Shown: positions 1-5,624, numbered from the stretch's first letter. The stretch: DNA of 64,000 bases from Akkermansiaceae bacterium (GCA_015062055.1 SUVK01000007.1:1-64000); one strand, 5' to 3'. Program-made: numbers and translations. Notes: generated by a model not told the origin, from the sequence alone.

Positions 1-84
1 CTCGACGAATCTTTAAAGGAAAATCAGCACGACACATGGTACGCGCAGAAAAGCTCCATTTTATCATATTTGCAGCCTGAATAG
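1..84 (+). CDS. 3' end of an unidentified CDS (partial)
   Basis: An open frame runs in from the window edge and ends at TAG 82-84. It gives 27 residues ending in ...SILSYLQPE. The composition is ordinary for a soluble protein, but the piece is too short to assign a family. It is the only coding signal before the small-peptide modules, so it may be the end of a gene bordering the prophage region. No terminator-like hairpin is visible directly after it. Low confidence, since a chance frame of this length is possible. Confidence 0.35.
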   Translation, partial: LDESLKENQHDTWYAQKSSILSYLQPE

Positions 85-197
85 AAGAAAAATCACTTAC
101 TGTCGCATTTGGTCTTGCAATTCAGCCATCCAACATCAAACGCCCTAAGCCTCAAAATATTATCGCATAAAAAATCACATAAAATATCTCTTTTTGC

Positions 198-226
198 TTG
201 ACTATCAACGCGCTGCATGTTAATAT
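198..226 (+). promoter_or_regulatory. sigma70 promoter of small-peptide unit 1
   Basis: The -35 TTGACT (198-203), a 17-bp spacer and the -10 TAATAT (221-226) are close to consensus. Transcription would start near 232, just before a GTTCCC-GCAA-GGGAAC hairpin (233-248). The same promoter recurs almost unchanged at 683-711. Confidence 0.85.
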
Positions 227-282
227 CTCCCCGTTCCCGCAAGGGAACCGCCAACCAGGCACGGAAGGAGATGAACTATGTA

Positions 283-357
283 ATGTTTACGCTATTCCGA
301 ATTCCCCTGCAAGTCATTGAATATGTGATTTATCTCATAATCATCGCTTGCAACTAA
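283..357 (+). CDS. 24-residue hydrophobic peptide 1, type I toxin-like
   Basis: The ATG at 283 opens a 24-codon frame ending at TAA 355-357. The product is almost all membrane-type residues with a central LQVIE and a C-terminal IYLIIIAC stretch, so one membrane-spanning helix is likely. A homologous 24-residue frame at 767-841 aligns without gaps, with 10 identities including L9, Q10, I12, E13, I16, Y17, L18 and C23. The Shine-Dalgarno AAGGAG (265-270) lies 12 nt upstream. An ATG at ideal spacing (278) is followed at once by TAA, and this stop overlaps the peptide start (TAATG). An in-frame ATG at 271 would add four residues. The gene has its own promoter and terminator, and a nearby RNA (464-546) is antisense to its start. 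The size, hydrophobicity and RNA partner fit type I toxins such as Fst, Ldr or TisB, but no sequence family is recognised; toxicity is inference. Confidence 0.7.
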   Translation: MFTLFRIPLQVIEYVIYLIIIACN

Positions 358-370
358 CGCCTACGGGCTC

Positions 371-407
371 AGGAGCATCGGCCGTCCACCGATGCTCCTT
401 TTTTTTT
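371..407 (+). terminator. Rho-independent terminator of small-peptide unit 1
   Basis: An 11-bp perfect stem AGGAGCATCGG (371-381) / CCGATGCTCCT (389-399) is followed by an uninterrupted T run to about 407. Confidence 0.9.
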
Positions 408-428
408 CGCCGAATGCTTCATTTTCTA

Positions 429-457
429 TTGACATCACACCGGAAAAACGTTACAAT
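429..457 (+). promoter_or_regulatory. sigma70 promoter of antisense-like sRNA 1
   Basis: TTGACA (429-434), a 17-bp spacer and TACAAT (452-457) form a near-perfect promoter. The start would fall near 464, exactly where complementarity to peptide mRNA 1 begins. Confidence 0.85.
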
Positions 458-463
458 CCCTCC

Positions 464-546
464 GGAATTCGGAAGATGTGGTACATTACATCACCTCTTT
501 TCAAATCAGCCCCGACAGTGTTGGACGCACTGCGGGGCTTTTTATT
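464..546 (+). ncRNA. Small RNA 1, predicted antitoxin RNA of peptide 1
   Basis: A promoter (429-457) and terminator (508-546) bound an approximately 83-nt RNA with no good open frame. Its segment 464-474 is the exact reverse complement of 295-305 in peptide mRNA 1, and 483-491 is the exact reverse complement of 278-286. Both pairs are separated by 8 nt in both RNAs. The block 278-286 holds the start-stop codon pair and the peptide ATG. Further 3' the RNA can pair with the Shine-Dalgarno region with G-U wobbles. The RNA is encoded downstream in the same orientation, so it acts in trans even though it is adjacent. I infer that it blocks translation of peptide 1. Confidence 0.75.
508..546 (+). 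terminator. Terminator of small RNA 1
   Basis: Stem AGCCCCGACAGTG (508-520) against CACTGCGGGGCT (528-539), with one bulged base, is followed by a T-rich tail. Confidence 0.85.
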
Positions 547-554
547 TGCCCTTA

Positions 555-582
555 AAATTCAACATCAAACATTAAAAATTCA
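555..582 (+). repeat. 28-bp direct repeat, copy 1
   Basis: The segment containing TTCAACATCAAACATTAAAA is repeated identically over 28 bp at 1026-1053. The two copies bracket peptide unit 2 together with its antisense RNA gene. Confidence 0.8.
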
Positions 583-682
583 CTTGTCACGCCATAGCTC
601 CGCAGGAGCAACGGCGGAACATCAACCGCCTTGCGCTCAAAATCTTATCGCAAAAAAAATACAGAAAAATATCTCTTTTTGC

Positions 683-711
683 TTGACTATCAATGCGCTG
701 CATATTAATAT
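683..711 (+). promoter_or_regulatory. sigma70 promoter of small-peptide unit 2
   Basis: TTGACT (683-688), a 17-bp spacer and TAATAT (706-711). It differs from the unit-1 promoter by only a few spacer bases. The GTTCCC-GCAA-GGGAAC hairpin follows at 718-733. Confidence 0.85.
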
Positions 712-766
712 CTCCTTGTTCCCGCAAGGGAACCGCCAACCAGGCACGGAAGGAGATGAAGATGAA

Positions 767-841
767 ATGATACTCATGATACTCCGTAACCTGCAATTCA
801 TTGAGCAACTGATATATCTGTTAATCATGATTTGCAGTTGA
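767..841 (+). CDS. 24-residue hydrophobic peptide 2, type I toxin-like
   Basis: The ATG at 767 gives 24 codons ending at TGA 839-841. The product carries the LQ-x-IE and IYL-x-I core seen in peptide 1 and ends MICS, and it is predicted to span the membrane once. The 5' UTR is nearly identical to unit 1 over the GNRA hairpin and the AAGGAG (750-755). As in unit 1, a well-spaced ATG (762, in frame with an earlier ATG at 756) opens a mini-frame whose TGA (768-770) overlaps the peptide start as ATGA. Own promoter 683-711 and terminator 856-888. A minus-strand RNA (897-988) is antisense to its ribosome-binding region. The shared 24-codon length and the conserved core argue that the frame is real. 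Toxin activity is inferred. Confidence 0.7.
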   Translation: MILMILRNLQFIEQLIYLLIMICS

Positions 842-855
842 TGCCCCAAGGGCTC

Positions 856-888
856 AGGCACCGGCTAGCCACCGGTGCCTTTTTCTTT
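856..888 (+). terminator. Terminator of small-peptide unit 2
   Basis: A 9-bp stem AGGCACCGG / CCGGTGCCT (856-881) is followed by TTTTTCTTT. Confidence 0.88.
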
Positions 889-896
889 GCTCCACC

Positions 897-988
897 TAAA
901 AGGAAAACGGGCAACGGTTTAGCCTTAACCGTTGCCCGTGTTTGAAAGGAAATGAGGCATGTGAAACGATACCTCGTTGATACTCCGT
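897..988 (-). ncRNA. Small RNA 2, predicted antitoxin RNA of peptide 2
   Basis: On the minus strand TTGACA (1017-1022), a 16-bp spacer and TATAAT (995-1000) point to a start near 988. A 12-bp stem (908-919 / 927-938) followed by a T-rich tail ends the RNA near 897. The plus-strand sequence of its first 45 nt (944-988) matches peptide mRNA 2 at 748-787: 11 identical bases (978-988 versus 777-787) and a long gapped match through the Shine-Dalgarno and start codon. Several mismatches are of a kind that leaves G-U pairs in the RNA duplex. The gene is convergent with peptide 2, but the transcripts do not overlap, so pairing would be in trans. I infer that it silences peptide 2. Confidence 0.75.
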
Positions 989-994
989 GCCCCC

Positions 995-1022
995 ATTATA
1001 CACAACCCCGCCGGGTTGTCAA
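995..1022 (-). promoter_or_regulatory. sigma70 promoter of small RNA 2
   Basis: Minus-strand -35 TTGACA (1017-1022) and -10 TATAAT (995-1000), both exact consensus, separated by 16 bp. Confidence 0.88.
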
Positions 1023-1025
1023 CAG

Positions 1026-1053
1026 AAATTCAACATCAAACATTAAAAATTCA
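1026..1053 (+). repeat. 28-bp direct repeat, copy 2
   Basis: Identical to 555-582. It directly follows the promoter of small RNA 2, so the two copies delimit a 470-bp block that holds the whole second module. Confidence 0.8.
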
Positions 1054-1060
1054 ACATGAA

Positions 1061-1092
1061 AAAGCCCGCCGGGCACTTGCGCACCCGGCGGG
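1061..1092 (-). terminator. Terminator of the accessory prophage operon
   Basis: On the minus strand a 12-bp GC stem (1081-1092 / 1065-1076) with a GCAA loop is followed by CTTTTTC. It ends the operon 2130-1102. Confidence 0.88.
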
Positions 1093-1101
1093 GACAGAAC
1101 C

Positions 1102-1245
1102 TCACCTCCGAGGCCCCTCTTTCTTTGGCGGCTGTGGTTTAGGCACCGTTGTATTCTTCGGCGTGTAAGACTCCGGCAGAGACACGCGCACCACACCCTT
1201 AGCCTGCACGCCGCCGCCATTCTTCCCTTGTTGATTGTTACTCAT
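1102..1245 (-). CDS. 47-residue basic, Pro-rich hypothetical protein
   Basis: The ATG at 1245 overlaps the stop of the upstream membrane-protein gene as ATGA, the usual sign of translational coupling. The frame gives 47 residues: an Asn/Gly-rich start (MSNNQQGKNGGG), a short VVRVSLPESYTP segment, then a Pro/Lys-rich tail ending EGPRR. No signal peptide, membrane segment or known domain is visible. It is the last gene before the terminator at 1061-1092. The coupling and position support a real gene, but its role is unknown. Confidence 0.5.
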   Translation of the reverse strand: MSNNQQGKNGGGVQAKGVVRVSLPESYTPKNTTVPKPQPPKKEGPRR

Positions 1246-1685
1246 AAGCAAACTTCTACAAACACACACACCAAACCCGCTACAAGAGCCAACACCGCAT
1301 GCAGCATCACAGTCATCTGCAAGCGGTTAAAATCCTCCCGGTATTCGGAGCGGGATTTCTCAAGATCTGCCAAATCCTCCACCCTATTCATCAGCGACTT
1401 GATGGATACTACATAAGCCCCCACCATCAGCAGCACAGCCAACAGAAAACAGATAGCAGCCGCCACCAGCAGCCCGCACCCACCGTGCGCCCCGCCCTCA
1501 AACAGCAGCGCCACCAGCCCCGCACCACCCAGCGTCACCACCAGGCGCATCACCTCCCCAATCTCACCACCCAGCATATTCTCTGCCACGTGGCGGTCTG
1601 CATCCTTGCGCCCCACCTCCAACAAATAAACTTGGTATTGAGCCTCAGCATCCGTCCCTGCCTGTTCTGTCTTTTCTTCACTCAT
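1242..1685 (-). CDS. Three-helix membrane protein of the prophage accessory operon
   Basis: I take the ATG at 1685 as start (147 residues); a TTG at 1703 would add six residues and overlap the preceding gene. The N-terminal ~40 residues are charged and hydrophilic. Three hydrophobic segments follow: MRLVVTLGGAGLVALLF, a long stretch around CGLLVAAAICFLLAVLLMVG, and a C-terminal one ending VFVEVCL. A charged loop (NRVEDLADLEKSRSEYRED) separates the second and third and could form a short coiled coil. Small multi-helix proteins beside phage regulators are often holin-like or superinfection-exclusion factors, but nothing here proves either. The gene sits between the XRE regulator and a 47-residue gene in one operon. 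Confidence 0.6.
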   Translation of the reverse strand: MSEEKTEQAGTDAEAQYQVYLLEVGRKDADRHVAENMLGGEIGEVMRLVVTLGGAGLVALLFEGGAHGGCGLLVAAAICFLLAVLLMVGAYVVSIKSLMNRVEDLADLEKSRSEYREDFNRLQMTVMLHAVLALVAGLVCVFVEVCL

Positions 1686-1695
1686 AGCTAATATT

Positions 1696-2124
1696 TTACG
1701 CAAAGGGCTTCATCTCTGCCTTATACTCAAACACACGGGCGGGCCCGCGCAGCGTGCTGCAGAACGCGCGCAGCTCCTCCCATTGCTCCGGCGATAGCTC
1801 CTTCTCACCATCGGCCGCCGCCAGCTTAGCCGCCTCCAGCATCACCGCCTGCAAGCCATCCTGGCGTTGCTCCGGCGTCAACTCATCCCACCCCGGCAAC
1901 CATGCACGGCACAGCACCTCCGGATACGTTACTTTGAACAGCATAATCTGCTCCTGCGTACTGTTAAGCAGGAGCTCAATGTGCGCACTTAAGGCGTCGG
2001 TTAATTTGTTTTTACCACTAAGAATCAGGTTTAAAGTGACCTCGTGTATATGAAGCATTTCGGCCAGTTTTTTATTTGTCCAGCCGCGCTCCCTCAAAGC
2101 TTGCTTAATTTCGTCTATAGTCAT
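1696..2124 (-). CDS. XRE-family repressor-like regulator
   Basis: A helix-turn-helix of the Cro/CI type occupies residues ~3-55: the IDEIKQALRERGWTNKKLAE part contains helix 1 and 2, and VTLNLILSGKNKLT the recognition turn. The C-terminal half is acidic and has no peptidase motif, so it is not a LexA/CI cleavable repressor. The minus-strand promoter TTGACT (2154-2159) - 17 bp - TATTGT (2131-2136) places the start of transcription at the second ATG (2124), so I choose that start over 2130. The mRNA would be leaderless. A 15-bp palindrome (2134-2148) overlaps this promoter and recurs three times upstream, which indicates autoregulation. It is probably the surviving prophage repressor. Confidence 0.75.
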   Translation of the reverse strand: MTIDEIKQALRERGWTNKKLAEMLHIHEVTLNLILSGKNKLTDALSAHIELLLNSTQEQIMLFKVTYPEVLCRAWLPGWDELTPEQRQDGLQAVMLEAAKLAAADGEKELSPEQWEELRAFCSTLRGPARVFEYKAEMKPFA

Positions 2125-2130
2125 GCCCAT

Positions 2131-2159
2131 ACAATAAAATATTTTTATGTTTTAGTCAA
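2131..2159 (-). promoter_or_regulatory. Promoter of the XRE regulator
   Basis: Minus-strand TTGACT (2154-2159), 17-bp spacer, TATTGT (2131-2136). The start of transcription coincides with the ATG at 2124. An operator copy covers the spacer and -10. Confidence 0.7.
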
Positions 2160-2300
2160 TCCCGAAATTAAGAAAATGTAAAAATATTTTATGCGCCCTG
2201 CTAGCGAAATAAAGTTTTTTTATGTTTTTTTGCTTTTTGTGCTTGACGGATTTATAAAAATATTTTATTTTCAGCTTAACGAAACATAAAAATATTTTAT
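2134..2300. promoter_or_regulatory. Array of four 15-bp palindromic operators
   Basis: Copies of ATAAAAATATTTTAT lie at 2134-2148 (read on the minus strand), 2179-2192 (14 of 15 bases), 2254-2268 and 2286-2300. A fifth, degenerate copy (ATAAAAATATCTT) is at 2716-2728 over the promoter of the gene at 2763. The copies overlap the regulator promoter, a divergent plus-strand promoter (TTGACG 2243-2248, TATTTT 2266-2271) and the ATG at 2299. This layout is typical of a phage lysis/lysogeny switch bound by the adjacent XRE protein. Confidence 0.75.
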
Positions 2301-2526
2301 GACCTACACACTAACAACAATACAAACCCTCGCCTTAACGGTGGCCTTCATCTGCCTCACCGCATTACCGGCAACCATCATCGCGCTGCACTTCCCCCGC
2401 CTACGCAAAGGGGCAGGGCAGGTACTCATCCTCTGCAAGGAGCGCGTCAAACTCTCTGCCGCGTCTTTGTTACCCAAAAGCACCTCCATGGAGGTCTGCA
2501 CGTTTTCCACCGCCCCGAATGCCTGA
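2299..2526 (+). pseudogene. Truncated early prophage membrane-peptide gene
   Basis: The ATG at 2299 overlaps the last operator. The first ~37 codons encode a hydrophobic N-terminus (LALTVAFICLTALPATIIAL) ending in PRLRK. After about 2410 the frame reads antisense to tape-measure coding sequence and loses any protein character. I infer that this is the 5' end of the first gene of the rightward early operon, cut by a deletion that joined it to the tail region. It would be controlled by the operator array. No ribosome-binding site is evident. Confidence 0.5.
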
Positions 2527-2693
2527 ATAGGCACCATCGCCGCAGAAAAAGCCGTGCGTAACCCGGCAGCAATGCCTTGCAGCCCCATAAAGGCCTGCCC
2601 TATTTTATTCAAAGGCTCTTGAAGTTTCCCCAACGCCCCGGCAAACGCACTGCCATCTGCCCCTATCGTAAAATTCACATCCGGCTTGCTCAT
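2424..2693 (-). pseudogene. Truncated tail tape-measure gene (5' end only)
   Basis: From the ATG at 2693, about 90 residues look like the start of a siphophage tape measure protein: a hydrophobic Gly/Ala-rich stretch, then the characteristic ENVQTSMEVLLGN and AAESLTRSLQRM segments. Intact tape measure proteins are usually many hundreds of residues long. Here the frame continues to 2304 only as unrelated sequence antisense to the early-gene remnant. The break at about 2410-2424 marks a deletion that removed the rest of the tail, lysis and early genes. It follows the other tail genes in the expected late-operon order. Confidence 0.7.
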
Positions 2694-2726
2694 AAAAAAA
2701 AACAGTTTAATTTTAATAAAAATATC

Positions 2727-2755
2727 TTGCTAAAAAACTAAAACCATGCTACTAT
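2727..2755 (+). promoter_or_regulatory. Promoter of the plus-strand moron gene
   Basis: TTGCTA (2727-2732), 17 bp, TACTAT (2750-2755); the ATG follows 7 nt later at 2763, so the transcript should be leaderless. A degenerate operator (2716-2728) overlaps the -35. Confidence 0.65.
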
Positions 2756-2762
2756 ACAAACG

Positions 2763-3083
2763 ATGAAGCGCACCCTCACAGCTCCGGAATGCCTTGCCTA
2801 CTTCTTCAAAACCCGAGAGAAGTTTAACGCGCGCACTCACAATCTTCTCATTCTTGCCAAAAATTCTCATTGCAATTTTTTAGGTTATCGTACATCTTAC
2901 AGCAACATCCTCCTAGGCATTCTCCCCGAGCGCATTGCCATGACAGAATTCTTGCTGGAGCACTTCGACAGCATCCCGGGCACCGAGCCCATTCAACGCG
3001 ATTATCTGGAGTGCGACCATGAGCACCTTATAGCCTACCGCGACAAGGCCCTGGAGTATATCAACAACCCTAATTTCTACTAA
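2763..3083 (+). CDS. Moron-like 106-residue hypothetical protein
   Basis: A 106-residue soluble protein encoded against the direction of the late operon, inserted between the 259-residue tail gene and the tape measure gene. It has its own promoter with the start codon at the predicted +1. No membrane segment or known motif is seen; the C-terminal third is acidic and Tyr/His-containing (YLECDHEHLIAYRDKALEYI). Independent promoter, opposite strand and position among structural genes are the marks of a phage moron, a cargo gene expressed from a prophage. Its function is unknown. Control by the XRE regulator is possible because of the partial operator at 2716-2728. Confidence 0.6.
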   Translation: MKRTLTAPECLAYFFKTREKFNARTHNLLILAKNSHCNFLGYRTSYSNILLGILPERIAMTEFLLEHFDSIPGTEPIQRDYLECDHEHLIAYRDKALEYINNPNFY

Positions 3084-3088
3084 AACCA

Positions 3089-3868
3089 TCACTCCAAAAA
3101 CTTTTCGGCTTTATCCCACACGGATTGCGCGGCATCTGCACAGATGAAGGCCGTTTTGCCGCCGTTTTGGGCGCGGATGTACTTGAGATTCCACATACAA
3201 TCCGACATGGCGGCAACGGGGGAATCGTTATCGGGGCGGGCGCACCAGGCCACATCATTCCACAGGGCCATCACCTGCGCGCGCTGCCATTGGCCATCTG
3301 CCGAGGTGGCAGGCAGGTACCAGGTGCGCATGAGGCGGCCATGAGATACGGCAGAGAGATCGGGAGCTGCCACATTGTAGGGAGTGAACCCCAGCGTGAC
3401 CATCCCCGCCACCATGGCGGTATTATGGGAGCCATGCGCCAACCACTCAGCACGCTCTTGAGGGGTGGCATGGTGCGTGGGTGGAGTGTTACCCTGCTCA
3501 CGCTGTAAAAGCCACAGGTAGGCGCATTTCTGCACGCGCAGGCGGGTACCGTGTTGCAGGGACTCCACCAGCAGGCGGTAATTATGCATGCAGGCGGCCA
3601 TGTAGGCCTGCACCCGGTAGGCCCCCGGCGTAGCTGCCAGCGTGGCGCGGGTGCCGTGCTTGAGCACCTGCTTGAGGGAGTAGCCCTTATCATCCGCCGG
3701 CAGAAAGCGCCAGTAGCCGCGGCGGCCGGCAATGCCATCCCCGCTGCACACGGCCATCGCGTCATCAGGCGTCGGAAAATCCATGGTAAGCAGAATTGCC
3801 ACCAGCTCGGAGTCATTAGTCGCTGAGAGGTCCGACGGGGCGGGGAGGCTGTACTTGCGCATGCTCAT
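3089..3868 (-). CDS. Prophage tail-region protein, 259 residues
   Basis: This late-operon gene lies between the tail tube gene and the tape measure remnant, where siphophages usually encode tail assembly chaperones or a related accessory protein. The product is soluble, with several Trp/Tyr-rich segments (RRGYWRFLPADD, RTWYLPATSADGQWQR) and three Cys, and no signal peptide or membrane helix. I recognise no family. ATGs at 3868 and 3862 are both possible starts. The long plus-strand frames here are antisense shadows of its GC-rich third positions. Confidence 0.6.
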   Translation of the reverse strand: MSMRKYSLPAPSDLSATNDSELVAILLTMDFPTPDDAMAVCSGDGIAGRRGYWRFLPADDKGYSLKQVLKHGTRATLAATPGAYRVQAYMAACMHNYRLLVESLQHGTRLRVQKCAYLWLLQREQGNTPPTHHATPQERAEWLAHGSHNTAMVAGMVTLGFTPYNVAAPDLSAVSHGRLMRTWYLPATSADGQWQRAQVMALWNDVAWCARPDNDSPVAAMSDCMWNLKYIRAQNGGKTAFICADAAQSVWDKAEKFLE

Positions 3869-3915
3869 AAGTAAACAGATTGAAAAAATTGGCCATCAGC
3901 GTGGCGGTTGTGGCA

Positions 3916-4305
3916 TCATGCCCCCGTGGCAGTTGCCTGCATCGGGTAAATCACACCGTTGACGGTGCACTCCTGCGCGGCATCGCGGCTACGGCTGTAG
4001 GGGGAGGCCTTCACCACCTGCGTGGTATGCTCCGGTGCCGTGCCATCCAGCCACACCGTGGCCGGGCATTCATTGGCCAGGGCTATGGAGGTGCCCATGC
4101 CGAAGCCGATGGTAGTGCCCTCCGGGGTTTCACCGGTGAGGGAGAACTCCACCTTTTGCTTGTAGAGGGCCAGGCCCATGACCTCGCCATCAATATCCAG
4201 CTGCTCATATTCCTCACAAGAGGGCGTGAAATCCACCTTGGAGAGGAAGATGCCCTCTTGCCTGTTTTCAATGCCGAACACCGGCGTTTGTCCTAATCGT
4301 TTCAT
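3916..4305 (-). CDS. Probable tail tube (major tail) protein
   Basis: I start at ATG 4305 (129 residues) because the upstream in-frame sequence overlaps the preceding gene and reads as its antiphase. The product begins MKRLGQTPVFGIENRQEG and is rich in beta-prone segments (KVEFSLTGETPEGTTIGFGMG), as expected for a tail tube fold. It directly follows the tail-terminator candidate, the standard position for the tube gene. The assignment rests on order and fold character rather than on a recognised motif. Confidence 0.5.
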   Translation of the reverse strand: MKRLGQTPVFGIENRQEGIFLSKVDFTPSCEEYEQLDIDGEVMGLALYKQKVEFSLTGETPEGTTIGFGMGTSIALANECPATVWLDGTAPEHTTQVVKASPYSRSRDAAQECTVNGVIYPMQATATGA

Positions 4306-4324
4306 GGTTATTTTGTTTTTGGGG

Positions 4325-4765
4325 TTAGAATTGAACGAAAGCCCGCCAGTTAAGCGTGGCCGTGTAAAAGCCATCCTCCACGGCAAGCGGCGCGAATTCC
4401 GTGTAAAACGTTTTGACGGTTGCAGCACAACCGAACGAATCCAGCGGCACATTACCCGCCTCAAAGCGAGTAACCAGCTCATTGTGGAGGGCTTCTACCA
4501 GCGCATGGCGCAAGGCGCGCAGTTGAGCAGGCTCTGCCCCGGTGGCCAACAAGCGAGTTTCCACCGCGCCCTGCACCTCATAAAAGTAAGTACCGGGTAC
4601 CACCTCTTGCAGAGTTGCCGTGCTTACCAGCACATGGCTCTCAGCATCACGCGCGGCATCCACCCCCGCCACCACCGGCAGAGAGGGTGATACCGCTTGT
4701 GCCGCCGGGCACAAGAGGGCCGCTAATGCCTCGCTGAATTCATTATGTTGCACGTTATCCATCAT
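4325..4765 (-). CDS. Probable tail terminator / completion protein
   Basis: A 146-residue protein with an alpha/beta pattern: an N-terminal acidic part, then TYFYEVQGAVETRLLATG, a helix RALRHALVEALHNEL and C-terminal strands ending NWRAFVQF. Its length and its place after the gp10-like gene and before the tube gene match phage tail terminators (lambda gpU type). No diagnostic motif is present, so the call comes mainly from gene order. Confidence 0.5.
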   Translation of the reverse strand: MMDNVQHNEFSEALAALLCPAAQAVSPSLPVVAGVDAARDAESHVLVSTATLQEVVPGTYFYEVQGAVETRLLATGAEPAQLRALRHALVEALHNELVTRFEAGNVPLDSFGCAATVKTFYTEFAPLAVEDGFYTATLNWRAFVQF

Positions 4766-4792
4766 CTATTATCGCGCACCGAGGGAAAGCAT

Positions 4793-5620
4793 TTACAATT
4801 TACGGAGCTTTTTGCGTTTTTTCTCAGCGAGGAATTTACCGCGTTTTTTGATGCCGTTCTGCACACGGCGTTCGTTACGTTTTACGATGTTTTTCAACGG
4901 ACTATACGGCACGGAGTTGGTGGCCGTGACAAACTTGGCCAACCCGGAGCCACGCTTCACGGCGCGGCCCTCGGCGGAGCCTTGCTGAGCTTTAGGCACA
5001 CCGGGCATCTTAGCCTTGCAGAGGCGGGCCATGGGGAACCACCCGGCCACGAGACGCCCCACCTGCATTTGGCGGCGCTTTACCTCTGCGCGGATAGCAG
5101 CGGCCTTGACCAGGTGGCGGGGACCATGCCAGGAGAGGTACTTGACACGGCCACCCCGGAGGCGATACTGCCCCACGGAGCGCATGAAGGTACCGAGGTC
5201 CGAGTCAACATACTGCACATGGTAGCGGCCGACATTGTACTGCTTTTTGAGCGCCTCCATCTTGGCCGGGGAGAGACGGCCGGCAACCTTGAAGAAAGGC
5301 GAGCGGCTACCATGACCGCTCACCGGCACAAGCTTGGGCTGCCCGTGCACCGTAATCCACCGCCAATCCTCATCCACCCACGGGGTGCCACCATCGGCCA
5401 CATCACCGGAGACATCACCGGCAATGCGCTCCTTGAGTTTTTTTATGGCGAAACCCATATTGCCGCGGCCATTGTTGGGCGGCGTGACCTTGAGCATATT
5501 GTCGATGAACACGCGGCCATATTCTTTAAGGTCGTTATCCGCCTCTTTTTCCAGCTCTTTTTCAGCGCGCTCAATCTTTTTGAGCATGCCGGACATATCC
5601 ATCTTGCAGGTGAGTTTCAT
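4793..5620 (-). CDS. HK97 gp10-like head-tail protein with basic C-terminal extension
   Basis: Residues ~1-120 resemble HK97 gp10/tail completion proteins: a charged coiled start (MLKKIERAEKELEKEADND) and the typical FIDNMLKVTPPNNGRGNMG segment. Family members are usually 120-160 residues, and this one has 275. The extra C-terminal half is strongly basic and ends with alternating Lys/Arg (KKRGKFLAEKKRKKLRKL). It lies 4 bp after the neck gene. The extension could contact DNA or the portal, but this is speculation. Confidence 0.6.
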   Translation of the reverse strand: MKLTCKMDMSGMLKKIERAEKELEKEADNDLKEYGRVFIDNMLKVTPPNNGRGNMGFAIKKLKERIAGDVSGDVADGGTPWVDEDWRWITVHGQPKLVPVSGHGSRSPFFKVAGRLSPAKMEALKKQYNVGRYHVQYVDSDLGTFMRSVGQYRLRGGRVKYLSWHGPRHLVKAAAIRAEVKRRQMQVGRLVAGWFPMARLCKAKMPGVPKAQQGSAEGRAVKRGSGLAKFVTATNSVPYSPLKNIVKRNERRVQNGIKKRGKFLAEKKRKKLRKL

Positions 5621-5624
5621 GGCG

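Noticed and set aside
392-841. 149-codon plus frame ending with peptide 2
   Set aside because: Only its last 24 codons follow a ribosome-binding site; the rest crosses a terminator, a promoter and the small RNA gene.
996-1220. 74-codon minus frame overlapping the accessory operon end
   Set aside because: It crosses the terminator and the small RNA 2 promoter; the 47-residue frame at 1102-1245 is coupled to its neighbour and fits better.
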